From: Micrasema longulum
Lineage: Eukaryota; Arthropoda; Insecta; Trichoptera; Brachycentridae
NCBI GenBank assembly: GCA_022494885.1
Contig: JAGVSM010003668.1
Span: 1 to 64,000, forward strand
Direction: 5' to 3'
Length of the DNA: 64,000 bases
A program made the translations under genes and the position numbers. Below, one piece after another: positions 37,086 through 49,010 of the stretch. Every line of letters begins with the position of its first letter. Positions within the stretch are counted from its first letter, which is position 1. The notes below the pieces were generated by a model that did not search any database, was not told where the DNA came from, and was given only the letters and a program-made list of their open reading frames with translations.

Positions 37086-37852
37086 CGATTTCCATTTTTC
37101 CAGCACAAGTTATTTTCGACATGAAAAATGGTTTGATAATTTAAATATTTGAGTAGTTAATTAGAACTCAAGTATTTCTCTTTAAAAAAAATGTAAGCAA
37201 AAATGTATTCTTACGCGGAGTGAAAATAAGAGCATTTAATTAAATACAATTGTCGTACAAGTACGTTTAAGATGTACGAAAAAAATAGTTAAAAATAGGA
37301 TAGATTTCCAGTTTACCTTAAGGTAGAATCAGCAGAACTCGTCGAGAAGAGGGGAAGATAACTTGAAACGTCACACGCGAAGTAATTTCAAAAATACACA
37401 AATAAAATAAAAAATTATTATTTTGGTACAAATAAAACTAAAATTTAAAACCACTAAACTTCCTAAATGCGACTTTCCGCCACATTAAATTAAAGTTACG
37501 TTTTTTCTTAAACTATTAAAAACGTCCGCTTAAATACATATTCGGTACGCAATTAAACAATATTTGTAATACAATTTAAAATTATTTAATTGGATGGATA
37601 CAAAACTATTTGTCATTTTTTTAACTTTATTACGGCAAAATTTAATGTTATCCAATAAATCGATACCGTCAAAGTGCTTTTAAATCAAAATAGTATTCAT
37701 TGTTAGATTTAGATCCAGCCCAATAAAAATGCTGTACTGTAAGAACGTAAGGCAATTGTTACATTCGACACCTGTTACTTTTAACACCACCCTACCTTAC
37801 TGACTTACTTAAGAAATCACTTGATTAAATTTTTATTTCAATAAAATGAGCG

Positions 37853-37990
37853 GGATTGTGGTACCATGGCTAGAGTCGCGGACGTAGGTGTTGCGTGGAC
37901 TCACGGATCAACGGTCCGAGGTTCGAACCCCTTCTCTACTACGCCTTGATTCTCATTTACTTATAGTAAGTTATTTACAACTCGTTGAAA
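37853..37990 (+). mobile_element. SINE-1 copy (tRNA-derived)
   Basis: GGGATTGTGGTACCATGGC ... GTGGACTCACGGATCAACGG, then GGTTCGAACCCCTTCTCTAC, followed by the body TTCTCATTTACT...GTTATTTACAACTCG. Confidence 0.7.
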
Positions 37991-38403
37991 ATAACCATAA
38001 AATTAAAATGTTTGGGTAAATAATAGGAACGCAAATATTTTTGAAATTGTCTCAGATACAATTTACCATGTTTTGGTAAAAGGCCCCAATAAAAGAAAAT
38101 ATACTAAAAAAATCATGATCTCTGGTTACATGATTCATGGTCAGCGTTATCTATGGTGATTTGAATATGCCAGTCGACGAGTCGACGCCAGTCTGCAATA
38201 TTTTTAATATTTAGAATTTAGACGCCGCGATATAATAAATGGCAACCACCGATTATATGTAACGCCGGCTAGGCTCCGAGTGGTGGAAAGAATGAGAAAT
38301 GAGAAGTGGAAAGTGCAGTAAATTAGCTACAAATACGAACTTTCAGTATATATCTTTAGTGTGGAATACAAACTATAATACGAAACGTCATTTTAATTTG
38401 AAA

Positions 38404-41400
38404 ATGACGCTACGGAGTAAACTTTTCTTATCAGTTGGAATCGGTGTAGTTTTGGAGTTAGCGTACATCGCTTTAAAAATGAGAAAAGAATATGTTGCTA
38501 AAAACATCAATGAATTCTTTGTGTTAAGTGATTCCTGTTGTTGCAATAGTTCACAAAAAGAATCATGTTCAGATATTACCTGTCGATTGCACAATATCAA
38601 AAGAATGCTTCATGTGCTCCAATCATCTTGCGTAAGCATCGATCTATGCATGTTTACTTTAGGATCTTCTGAATTACTCAATCTAGTTATAAATGCTTAC
38701 CATCGTGGAGTGAATGTCAGAGTTATATTTGATATAAATTCATGTGGTAGCCAGAAGAACTCCGTGTTTTACAAATTATATAAAGAAGGTATTAAATAAT
38801 TGTTTTTTTAAATATTTTCATCACTACACCTTTCCTTCTTTTTCTCTACCCTTATTATCACCACATTAGTGCTGCATAGGACACTGTGGCATTAGTACAC
38901 CCCAATCCCCAATTTTTACATGGAGGCAAATTGATCAGTTTAACCCTTCAGATGCTATCATCACAAACAGCCCCAGGTCTCTGTTGACTGCCAATTCCTG
39001 CCCATCTTTCGAAGTCGAGCCTATAAGATGCTTCATATCATAAACTATAGACAAACTCTCAGTAGCACACATTGAAAACCTGATTCCTTGTAAAGTAGAC
39101 AACTACTGCACCATGCGAATTCTCAATATTTTAAGTTTAGTAGAAGTGTTCATAACTTAAAGAATATAAAATCAGAAGTTTGTTGAGCTTTATTTAATAC
39201 AGTTTAGGTAAGCATGTTGCATATCATCAGTCTCTTATAAAACAAGTTAATTGAGCACTGCAATCGCAGCATATCAGCAAACATTTATCATATATAGACT
39301 GGATGGTTTGTCTTACGCTTGAAGCACTAGAGTCCAGGGACTGTGAAATGTTGTGGTGATAAACTATCAATGACGAAGTTCAGCGCTATAAGAAATTGAA
39401 TATAAATTTTTTTTTCTTCCATGTGGTAGAAATTAGAGCATTTAATTGCACAGCGAAGTTTCTAGAAAATGTATGAAAAAAATAATAAAAATGACCTAAT
39501 TTGAAATGGCACAGGTTCATATGAACAAAAGCATTATTGTGTTGGAGATTTTAATAAATGCCGGTATTTTTTAAATAAGTGAGAACCTGAGAGATGTCTA
39601 ACATATATTATCTTCAAAATATTTAGTTTACACATTTAATTCAAGATTATGAAAGTGTCACACAGTTAAATGTGGGTATCTTTTAATTATAAAATGAGGT
39701 TTTATTATTGCTAGTAGAATTGTGCAGGCAGAAATCAGAGAATTACATTTAGGTACATTGTTAAGTTAGCTTTTAATTTTTCATCTGTGGTTCTTTTTCG
39801 TGAATATTTTGTTTCTTATATAAAAAAATGTCACCTTAAATATGTTGCACCTAGCTAGGCAGACAGTATATTGCCTAGAGAAATTTATCGAAACAAAACT
39901 GTAGTAGACGATAGGAACTGCTCTATTATTCAAACAAAACATGTATTATTGTTATTATTTTGTTACGTTTATGATTTAGAACGCATTAATTGCTCGCTGT
40001 ACAGAGAAACATGAACATTATGCAGTGACCAGAGGAACATACAGTCGTCGTTCCTCAGGACTAAAAACTAGTTTTTTCTTCAAATACGTTTTCACAAAAA
40101 CCAAAAAAATTAACTAAATAAAAATGCGAATGATCGTTTATCTGAGCTCCTTAAAATGTAATCTAATAAAATATAGCTTGTAGTTTTTAAGAAAAAAAAT
40201 AATGTTTACCAAAAACTGGAATGTGTCAAGCGGAACACAAAATGACCCTAAGGATAAAATATTGAAGCAAAATTTGTTTCAATCATTTGAAGATGATGAA
40301 TTGAACAAGAAAGTATAAAAGAAAAAAACTGAAATTTCGGTTTTTAAAAAGAAGTATAACCATTTCAAACCCCTTCTTTACTTTTAAATTCTAGGTTAAA
40401 TTATGGCTTTTGTAATGGTTCAAATATTTTGGGTTAAACACTTATTGATCCTTTTTTTTTTTTTTCAAAAATAATATTTTTGTTAAAAAGAATTTAATTT
40501 GTGCAGTTATTTTTTGCAAAATTTTAATACTCTTATTGGCAATTTGAAAGCATATAAAATTTGCTAAAAAAATGTAGAAATCAAATATTTATAACCAAAA
40601 TATTCTTCCTAAAAAATGTCAAAAAATATATTTCCATTAAAAAGGGTTTGAACCAAAATGTTTTGTTGTAATATTTCTCATTTGTTTAGAATCCATGTCC
40701 GGGACTCTGCCATGTGCGAATGTCCGCTTGAGGAGGAAGATCTAAATCGTGTTTTCTTTGGATGCCCCATAAATGATTGTTATCCTGAGTTCCTATCTAA
40801 CCTCTCCAAAATCAGCGTCCCATTCCCTACTAAGATTTTAAGTCTCTTGTCCCCACCCAATAAACATATATTTAAAATTGTAGATTAATATGTAGTTATA
40901 AATGGTATTAAGTTGTAAATAAGTTATATATTATGTAAAGTGTATGTAATATTAAATACTAACACACTAACTTGTATGTATAGTACTAACACATGTATAA
41001 ATATTTAAATAAGTCAATCTCAAACTTGACACTGGCTAGAACACCCCAGTTAGGGGTGAAAGAAGCCAAAAAAAACTAAGAAGAAGAACCAAAATGTTTA
41101 AAACTTTTAAACCATTTTTGAAGGCATAATTTAATAAAAAATTCAAGGAAAATACAAAAAAAGATTTAAAACGGGAATATTTTTAAGAACTAAAATTTTA
41201 GCTTTTTCTTTAAAAACTTTCTTATTTTATTTTATTTTATTTGGCAAATCAACAGTTCTACATACATATTTATAGTAAACAAACAGATATAGTGTATAAA
41301 CTCAGAACTAATAACAGATTTCCACATAGTATACAAAGTTAGTAAAGAAAATATATTACATATCAAATAAATACATACAATTTATACATATAAAAATGTT

Positions 41401-42248
41401 ATTTTCATGTACTCAATAATCAAAGAATTATTTTATATTTATTTTAAGAACATTACTGTAAATTTAAATTTAAAGTTACTGTAAATTGGGCGGGATTAGG
41501 ACAAGGATGCTTGAAGAGAGGATAAGGAGGGGAAGGGAGATGTACATATTTATTATTATAATGTCTACTAAGTTACATAATGCATTTTTAAAGTAAATTT
41601 TAAATCATGAAAACAAATTTTACTTAAATATTTTGTTTAAATATTACGCAAGTTTAGTCTTAATTTCAAAAGGTGTAATCTGTCGGTTGAAAAATAATTA
41701 TATTTTAGCTCTATAAAACTTTAACCTTATTTTTTCAATTGCACGATTTCCAACTAAAGTCGTTTATAAATGGTTAAATCATATAATATCCGTACTTATT
41801 ATCAGACTACAGCCTTATGTATTACATAAATTTTCTATTACTCCTATATTATTGTAATAAGCACCATAATAATTCTAGTAAATATGTCTCAGCGTTTTAA
41901 AATCTGAGACAATGTATTGGATGAATCGAGAAAAAAAACTTATTTTTCTGTATTTTGTTTTATTTAACAGGTATACCAATAAGATACAAAAATTCCACTA
42001 GCCACATGCATCATAAATTCTGTATAGTAGATGGCTCAAAACGAGTAACAGAATTATATAAGGCAAAAGAGTCACATGATAGGAAGCCATTTTATACAAA
42101 TGGACTGGTTATAACCGGCTCTATGAATTGGATTTCTCAAGTCGAACATGGTAACTATGAAGCCATTTTGTTGACTACAGAAGAATCTCTGGTCTCTCAA
42201 TATGAAGATATATTCTCTAGTCTATGGGAAGATTTTGTGACACAATGA
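38404..42248 (+). CDS. zuc: Zucchini / PLD6-type mitochondrial phospholipase D-family nuclease
   Basis: Two exons, 38404-38788 and 41971-42248, join in phase (GAAG|GTATTA ... TTTAACAG|GTATACC) to give 220 residues. Residues about 7-25 form one membrane anchor, as in Zuc/PLD6, which sits on the mitochondrial outer membrane. A cysteine-rich segment (residues 45-63) is in the position of the Zuc zinc finger. The single HKD half-site is complete: H142-x-K144-x4-D149, followed by TGSMNW. PLD6 enzymes work as dimers, each giving one half-site; in insects Zuc cuts precursors in primary piRNA production. Between the HKD motif and TGSMNW there are about 20 extra residues (KRVTELYKAKESHDRKPF) compared with the shorter loop I know from the fly and mammalian proteins. 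An upstream in-frame ATG at 38299 would add 35 residues; I prefer 38404 because it puts the anchor at the N-terminus. A possible poly(A) signal ATTAAA is at 42384. The 3.2-kb intron is full of repeat fragments. Confidence 0.88.
38868..39365 (-). repeat. SINE-2 body and LINE D-like fragments in the zuc intron
   Basis: 39190-39365 on the minus strand matches the body of the SINE-2 copy at 59105-59335 (CAGTCCCTGGA...AAGCGTAAGAC). 38868-38900 matches its end. 38930-39110 (AAAACCTGATTCCTTGTAAA) resembles the family D tail at 28561-28887. All are diverged. Confidence 0.5.
40658..41090 (+). pseudogene. LINE tail in the zuc intron
   Basis: The open frame to 40888 has the Cys-rich end of an insect non-LTR ORF2: DSAMCECPLEEEDLNRVFFG followed by CP. 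The non-coding tail runs to GAACACCCCAGTTAGGGG and an AAGAAGAAG end near 41090. There is no polymerase domain, so it is 5'-truncated. Confidence 0.65.
41224..41405 (-). repeat. LINE-like A/T-rich 3' tail
   Basis: TTATTTTATTTTATTTTATT followed by GGCAAATCAACAGTTCTACA matches the layout at 57361-57530 and 35385-35460, suggesting one LINE family inserted in minus orientation. Confidence 0.45.
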
Positions 42249-42399
42249 AAACACCCCTAGTTTATTGGACGATTTTGTGCTATGAGAAATCTCCAAAACG
42301 TTGCAAAGAGGAGGAGGAAATAACAAGAAACTCTTTTGATGTTAGTGAAATGAATAATGAAAAAACATCAAAAGACTCAAAACATTAAACAAATATTAT

Positions 42400-43470
42400 T
42401 ATGACCCCGTGTGTAAATCATTGTACTAGACTGTTATTTTTTCTATTCAGAGTTAGAGCTCAAAACCAATGTGTTGTATAAAATACAGAAATATTCACTT
42501 ATGACTTTATTGTTTTAATCTTAGATTAATATGCTACTAATATAGTCGCCCATAGACAAAAATTATTCTATGATACCGATGATTCTATAATGCCGATGAT
42601 TCTATGATAACCACGAAGTAAGCTACAGTTTACAGGAACACGATGGACCATAGGTGCTCAGGTCGAAAGTTGCAAGCGCATACTGAAAGCGCCCGTTACA
42701 TGTTGGTAAACTGAAAACCAAACCAAAATTCGGAACGCTTTTGTTCTATGCAATATAGCAAAAGCGCTTCTCTTTAAGCGATAGCGAATGATTGCTCTGA
42801 GGTTTTGGCTCTTGTGTGGCTGTCATGTAACACGAGTCTACCTAGGACACAAGTCGTGATATATCTCTTATTTTTTCAAACAATGAAGTAGTATTTTTTG
42901 TAATATTCAAATTGTAATTTTCACACCGGATTTGTAAAATAGAATTTGTATAAATATGCAGGATTTCAATACAAACAATATTTATTCTTGCTATGCGAAG
43001 AATAATTATATGAATGGAAGTGACGCCAATAGAACAATAAATCTGTATAACTGTATAAGAGAGAGGACGAAGATAAAACTTTTAACAAGGAAGACAGAGA
43101 TGCTATTCTTTTTCTGGTGTTTGTGTGAAAGAGACAATAGCATCTAGATAGCACTATGGATACATGTACCATGCATAAGCCAAGGAAATCAATCCTTTGT
43201 GTTTTTCTCATTAATTACTCAGTCAGTTATTGGCAGTGAGCGGTGTATTTATGATATTTAATTTATTTTTCTATAACCGGCCTTTTTTTTCGATAGCGAT
43301 ATCTAGAACATGTCACTTCCCAAGTATAAGTAGAGGATGGTTACAATATTTCTGGATAATATTTCATATCTTGTACACCCTTACTTTGATGTGGTAGGTA
43401 TATGTTCGTGAATGTATGTTTGCATGTGTGAGTGTATATATATAAATATATGCGTATATATATATATATA
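42400..43470. other. Intergenic stretch downstream of zuc
   Basis: No supported gene. GATGATTCTATAATGCCGAT forms a short duplicated motif near 42575-42600. An (AT)n microsatellite ends at 43472. Open frames at 42956-43211 overlap on both strands and show no domain. Confidence 0.4.
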
Positions 43471-43472
43471 TA

Positions 43473-45108
43473 CACCAAAAAAACTAAAATTCACATATAA
43501 TGAATTATTCTGAATATTTAATTAGTTTTTTTTGTATTGTTCGACATATGTGAGGACTACTCGTTACTTCATGGTCAAAATAAAAAATCTTACTTGTGAA
43601 TTGTACTTAGAAATTGCCATTATATAATATCAGGTATCAGATTACACGAACCTAAGACCTATAACGGTTCATTTATGGCCGAGTGTTTGTGATGGAATAA
43701 TAAAATACATATTTTTAAACTCATATTTAAGAAGTAGGTTCTTATCGCTTTATTTTAAATTGAGATGTTTTATAATGAAACATATTTATAACATTTTAAA
43801 ATATTTAATACTTAGTGAATTCACCTTTATTTTTAATAACATGTAAAATTCTATTATTTAAAGAAGCGTAAAGCGAATCCAAAATTTCCAATGATATTTC
43901 TTCTTCTTGTACATGAATTTTTTTTTTTTAATTCAATGTTTTTTGATTTTTTTTTCCGACTTTTTTTTTCATAATTGCCCATAAATTTTCGATCGGGTTT
44001 AAATCAGGGCTATTCCCGGGCCATGTCAACGATTTTACGCCAATTTTATCCTTGAATTCAGTGATCTGTAATAAAAACAACAAATTATTAATCAAGTGGT
44101 CACAAAGAAGCATTAAAAAAATAATATTTGTTCTCACAGTGCGGGCTCTATGGCGCGGGGCAGAATTGTCTTGAAAAATCGGGTCAGCGGTGTATTGAGT
44201 AATGTCCTCGATTGTTGGAATAACTTGGTTTTCCAACACTTTTTTGTACTGGATGGCATTCATAGTACCCTGTACAAAATTTAGGGGGCCCAAACTGTAC
44301 GCTGTCATGCACCCCCATATCATGACGTAGAGTGAGTGTTTAACAGTTCGAGTGACGCAAGACGGATGGTATCTTTCCCCAGGTTTTCGTCGAACTATCT
44401 TTCTCCCATCTGGACCAAAAAGGTTGAATTTTGATTTATCGGAGAAAATAACATTTTGCTAATCCTCTAAGGTCCAATTCTGGTGCTCCTTCGCCCAATC
44501 CAGTCTAGCCTTCTTCATTTTGTCCATGAGTAATGGTTTCTTTGCTGCACTTCGTGCTTGGAAACCATGCTTTAACAGCCGCCTGGACACTGCCTTCACT
44601 GAAAACGTGGATGTGCTGGTAGACTGCACATCTTCATGTATTTCAGGTGCCGTTAAAAATCGATCGCGCATAACAATTTTTTATATTAATTGATCATCTC
44701 GGGCAGATGTCACGCGCCCCCGTCCACTTCCTTTTTCCGTTCTATGGAACCAGATTCTTGAATTTTTTTTATAAATTCCTCACTGCACCCCTTCTGAATA
44801 CCCAATTTGGCAAAATATTTCACAATTAGATAAGGTTTCTTGCGACAATGTGAATTTTTTGGATTTTATCGCAATCGACATTTGCTTTGCACTTTCCATG
44901 ATTGTTGTGTTATGTTCACTCAAACGCTGGTAAAACAAGACTGTTGAGACATTTTAAAATGTAAATATTGTAGAAAGGTGACACATAGTGTCCTTAATTT
45001 GTCGTACAAAAGAAAGAAGTATCAATAAAGGATTCCTTAGAAAAAGGGTTCAGTAAAGTCAAAGGATACGGTAGTAGGTAAACTTGTAGTTTTTTTTGTC
45101 CTGTGGTG
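43473..45108 (-). mobile_element. Tc1/mariner-like transposon, decayed
   Basis: The limits are inferred from CACCAAAAAAACTA on the left (preceded by TATA) and the complement of CACCACAGGACAAAAAAAAC on the right (followed by CATATA). The repeats are imperfect, so the boundaries are approximate. The resulting size, about 1.64 kb, is normal for Tc1. The transposase pseudogene lies inside on the minus strand. Confidence 0.65.
43928..44899 (-). pseudogene. Tc1-like DDE transposase pseudogene
   Basis: Read from ATG 44899 downward. The N-terminal helix-turn-helix part is frame-shifted near 44750-44720, and a TAA replaces a residue just before MRDRF (44671). TAPEIHEDVQ and RLLKHGFQARSAAKKPLL follow. 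Then a TAG at about 44461-44459 falls where related proteins have Trp (WTLED-stop-QNVIFSDKSKF). The catalytic residues are the Asp of IFSDKSKF, the Asp of FQDNSAP and the Glu of PDLNPIENLW. A 72-nt in-frame segment (44137-44066) with GTGAGA and TTTTTATTACAG borders separates the second Asp from the Glu. Removing it leaves 35 residues between them (DD35E), the expected spacing, so it is probably an intron. It is not active. Confidence 0.85.
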
Positions 45109-45109
45109 C

Positions 45110-46820
45110 ATATATAATATTTCTATTTGTTTTTAGTTTTTATATGCAACATTTTTATTTGATTTTTAATATGTATTTTCTTTAATTTTAAGATAGAATA
45201 AATAAAATAATTAGTTTGAGACCCCTGAAACATTATATATACAAGCAGTCATACTTGCTACCTAGATGGGTTCATGCTCATTAGGTTGTACATGGGAAGT
45301 AAGTACTACTGACTTTGCAACAATAACCAATGAACCAGAGATACAGTCTGTTTGTATAATATATTCATAAAAATGTCTATTTATTTTTATTTTTGCTGAA
45401 TTTGTGTGCCTATGTAAGATATACAAACCTAAAATGCATCTCTTTTTTGCTACTTTTCTTCTATACTTCACTCTTTTACTATAAATCTTGTCGTGTCCCA
45501 CGACTATTATAAAAATAAACCAACAATGATCGGAGCTTAAACAAATTTAAACGTAATAATAATAAAAAATAAGTCGCCATTTTAAATAATTTCAAAAGGC
45601 CTAACCGTCGTTCGAACCGAACTACACCGGGCGACCACGTGACCATACTCTCAGTCCTTTAAAGCACGGCTGGCACGCCAACCCATGCCCCGCTGGACCT
45701 TGGGCAAGTGCGCACGTCTCTCTCGGAACCCAATAGTTCCCGCGCGAAGCGTAGAAGCTTCCAGCATTTTATTCATACAAAAAAATGTGCCGATCATAAA
45801 ATGTTTCCTCGGTAAACCTGCTTGGTGGATAAGCAAAAATAACGTTCAATTAAATAATAATACTTGCTTTTCCATAAAGTTCAGTGCATAATTCGCTACT
45901 CTTTTACGGATAAATAAATCAAAGCAACGCTCATTTGAAATAGTGTCCGTTAAAACAAACCGTTTTGTTATATCAACGACTCTCCATATTGTAAGTATCT
46001 TTTAAAGTACGGATCTAATGCTTAATCTTTTGTCTAGTACCTTTTGTAATTAAATGCTTATTCTAGCATGGAGCGTCTCGTTACCCCCACAATTTAATCG
46101 GGTCCACGCACGGTGATCACGTAATGGCGTCTCGCGCGGACCTTCAACTCCATTAATTTCTTTTAAAGCGGCGGATAGTCAGGCTGCATCTCCTCTTCAT
46201 GAAAATTCGCTAGGATGGTTCGAATCTACAAATAACCGGTATTTTCTTCGAGCATCCACTGTCAAGGTTTGTGGTTTTGTCCAACACAGTGCCTTTGTCA
46301 TCAGGAAAAGTGAATTTTACTGTTTCCACAAGAGAACCCCTGGCAAAATTTATTTGGGTTGCTAGTAACTTAGAAATAATTTTGCTTAACATTTTTGTAC
46401 ATTATTAATCCACTGAATTAATCTCAATCAAACTGTTTCTCGTAGATAACCCCTGGCCAAATTTACAATTTAAAAAACCTGTATTTGAAAATAATGGCCA
46501 CTGTAATAACATTTGAATTCCCAGAGGAATAACCCTGTAAGTTGTTCTAGAAATACTGTCAACTATTGTACACACTGTAAATTAACATTGTCCATTTTTG
46601 ATGTTCTGTTTCTCCATAATTCTTATAATAAACTCAATTGTAACGAACAACTGACTTATAATTCTGTTCTTCCAACCGATTCACCCCTAAACAAGGAATA
46701 ATTCGGGTACCCGAGGACCCATGGCTTCCTAAAAGGAACCCCGAGCATTACAAGACCAAGTTCTACCGGAGTGAGTCGAGGGCAAGATCGTAGTAGCAGA
46801 ACTAACACGATAATCTTTTA
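45110..46820. other. Gene-free stretch
   Basis: No supported exon. GC-richer patches lie at 45600-45780 and 46070-46180, but their open frames (for example 45685-45891) match nothing I recognise. CCCTGGCAAAATTTA at about 46338 and CCCTGGCCAAATTTA at 46450 are a short repeat. Confidence 0.4.
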
Positions 46821-46825
46821 TTGGC

Positions 46826-47030
46826 GGCCTCCGTGGTGTAGTGGTCAAGATGCTTGACTCACGCTCGGAAGGTTCCGGGTTCGATTCCCGGTGAGAACAC
46901 AAAAATTAAAAATGTGATTTTTCTCAAGCCTGGGTGCTCTGTGATGTAATTCACCACTGTAATTAGGCCTCCTGGCCTGTAGTGGTGCAAAAAAAATGTT
47001 AATGTTAATGTTATTCTTTTTTTTTTACTA
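46826..47030 (+). mobile_element. SINE-3 copy (tRNA-derived)
   Basis: A complete-looking tRNA-like head, GGCCTCCGTGGTGTAGTGGT (A box) and GGTTCCGGGTTCGATTCCCG (B box), precedes a body with CAAGCCTGGGTGCTCTGTGA and TAGGCCTCCTGGCCTGTAGT. It ends in A8 and (TTAATG)n. The 5' end does not pair with the 3' flank as an acceptor stem would, so it is a SINE rather than a tRNA gene. Confidence 0.8.
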
Positions 47031-47737
47031 TACATTACTTTTACTGAGTTTAACCATAATAATTAACTTTGTTTTCTTTATATTATATAACTTTTTACTT
47101 AACTTTAGTTAGTTATAATAATAAAGAAATAAATTATGGATAACGAATTATTAAACCGTATGTCTCCATCAGATGTCTGAACTTCAGAATATTCCGTCTT
47201 TTGCTTGATGTAACACGATGTTACAGTATCGCGCTCGAAGGATTTTTTTAGCGCAGCTCATTAAGAGTTAACAAAAAAAAAATAAGAAGTACTTTTTTAT
47301 GAATGATAAAATTTTCAGAGGGTGAAAATAAATAATACATTTTTATTAATGAATGATTGACTAGGCAAACTTGTGGGACTCATTTACACCTTTCCCTCTA
47401 AAGCACTTGATTTTTTTCTATGCGTGGCATTGTTAATGGCACTGTTTTTAAGAATTATTTATTGCAACACAAATAGCACTTTTAAAAAAAAAACTTATTA
47501 GTGTTTACAGGGAGACTTTTTTGTATGTCCATGCTTTTTCCAAGATGCTAAAGTTTCTTTCCACAAAATAATTATTAAGATACAGGAACACTTTATTTGA
47601 TATTTTACTGGCCCAAGTGCAAGTTTTTTTTTGGTAAAAGAAATAAATGCGTTCTTGTGATTTACCCAAATATTTTAATTTTAAGGTCCATTTTCAAGGA
47701 GTTCTGAATAACTCGCTATTAGAAAATGGAAATCAAG

Positions 47738-47818
47738 TTGGGGTAGAGTGGGATTCAAACCATGGACCTTTGAGCCGTGAGTCCGAGACACTAGCCACGA
47801 GACCACAACCCGATTAAT
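47738..47818 (-). mobile_element. SINE-1 copy (tRNA-derived)
   Basis: The minus strand reads GGGTTGTGGTCTCGTGGC, GGACTCACGGCTCAAAGG and TTTGAATCCCACTCTACCC, followed by the family body (TTGATTTCCATTTTC). Confidence 0.75.
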
Positions 47819-48034
47819 GCACACATTGTCAGGTTCAAAAAGATTTTCAAGACCAAACAGACATAACAATAACCAAGCTATATAAAGCCAGAAACCTAGC
47901 AATCCTAATCACAACATATCTTAATCATTTGTTACATACATGAATGGAAAAATCATTTAATGATTATTCTGCTATGCCAGGTGCCAGTCCAATGATAAAT
48001 GGAATATTGCAGTGAAAAAATACTTTAAATAAAA

Positions 48035-48117
48035 TATTTAGTGAAACTTAGTGGGAATCAAACCGAGGCCTTGTGCTTGGTAGACAAATGCACTAACCAC
48101 TATACCACGAGGCCCAT
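48035..48117 (-). mobile_element. SINE-2 copy (tRNA-derived)
   Basis: The minus strand reads GGGCCTCGTGGTATAGTGGT, then TTTGTCTACCAAGCACAAGG and GGTTTGATTCCCACTAAG. Confidence 0.75.
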
Positions 48118-48160
48118 TTACACTTTTCATTATTCAACAAATATTATTTACCCAAAATAA

Positions 48161-48242
48161 AATTTCAATAACACCATGAATGCTTATTCACTAACACAAA
48201 CAATTTCAATAACACCATGAATGCTTATTCACTAACACAAAC
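48161..48242 (+). repeat. Perfect 41-bp tandem duplication
   Basis: The unit starting AATTTCAATAACACCATGAA occurs twice in succession (48161-48201 and 48202-48242) without a mismatch. A recent duplication or an assembly artefact would both explain it. Confidence 0.9.
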
Positions 48243-49010
48243 AGAATAGCCCTATCACTCCACTTACATGATACGTTTATCAGATCACAACTAATCTCTT
48301 CTCAGGGCACACATTCAATAACTAATAATAGTTGCTTCTTATTCACTAATACATTCTCAGTTCATGTGGCTCATTTATGAACCATCTCTAATCCACTATG
48401 CAGCATCATTTCTAAAATCACATCTGAAGAAACACTTCCTCTTATTTCCATTCCTTCTAGCCATCAGAAGACTAGTATGGAGTAATTAAACTATTTGCTC
48501 AAAGTAATTCATAATCTGATTTCAAATTTTAAAGAATATTTATTCATTACTCATCGAACAAGATTTCAAAAAAATGTAACTATAGACATCAGTAATATCC
48601 ACCCATCTGTAACATTCTTGCTTTAACCCTTTATAGGACACCTAGAGAAAAGTGGTACATTTCAAAATTAAGGTAATTATTTTCTATTAATAATAAATCT
48701 TATGTCATAAGAGTATCATAATAACGTACACTTGTACATCAGTCTTCCACTTAGCCTTTTCAAATGCAATAGGTTTATTATCTTTTAAAAAAAAACATTT
48801 TATTAGGTTTGCAAAATGTAAACCAACACAAAATAAGTGTCCTATGAAGGGTTAAGCTAAGAATATATATTTGCTATCAAAGTCTAGTGCAATAATAAGC
48901 CATTGAATAAAGGAAACAAAATTATTAAACCTAGGAATTTATTTACAAGATATTTTTGAAATAATTTATTTTGAAATATTATATAAATATGAACTTATAA
49001 GCTATAACTA

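Noticed and set aside
38299..38403. Upstream in-frame ATG as the zucchini start.
   Set aside because: It would place 35 polar residues before the membrane anchor, whereas this family's anchor is normally at the very N-terminus. It remains possible; 5' RNA ends would decide.
45685..45891. Open frame in a GC-richer patch.
   Set aside because: No similarity I recognise, an overlapping frame exists on the other strand, and there is no splice or poly(A) context.
46826..46905. tRNA gene, from clear A and B box sequences.
   Set aside because: The acceptor stem does not pair, and the same body follows the head in another copy (21552-21690), so it is a SINE. The same applies to the other tRNA-like heads.
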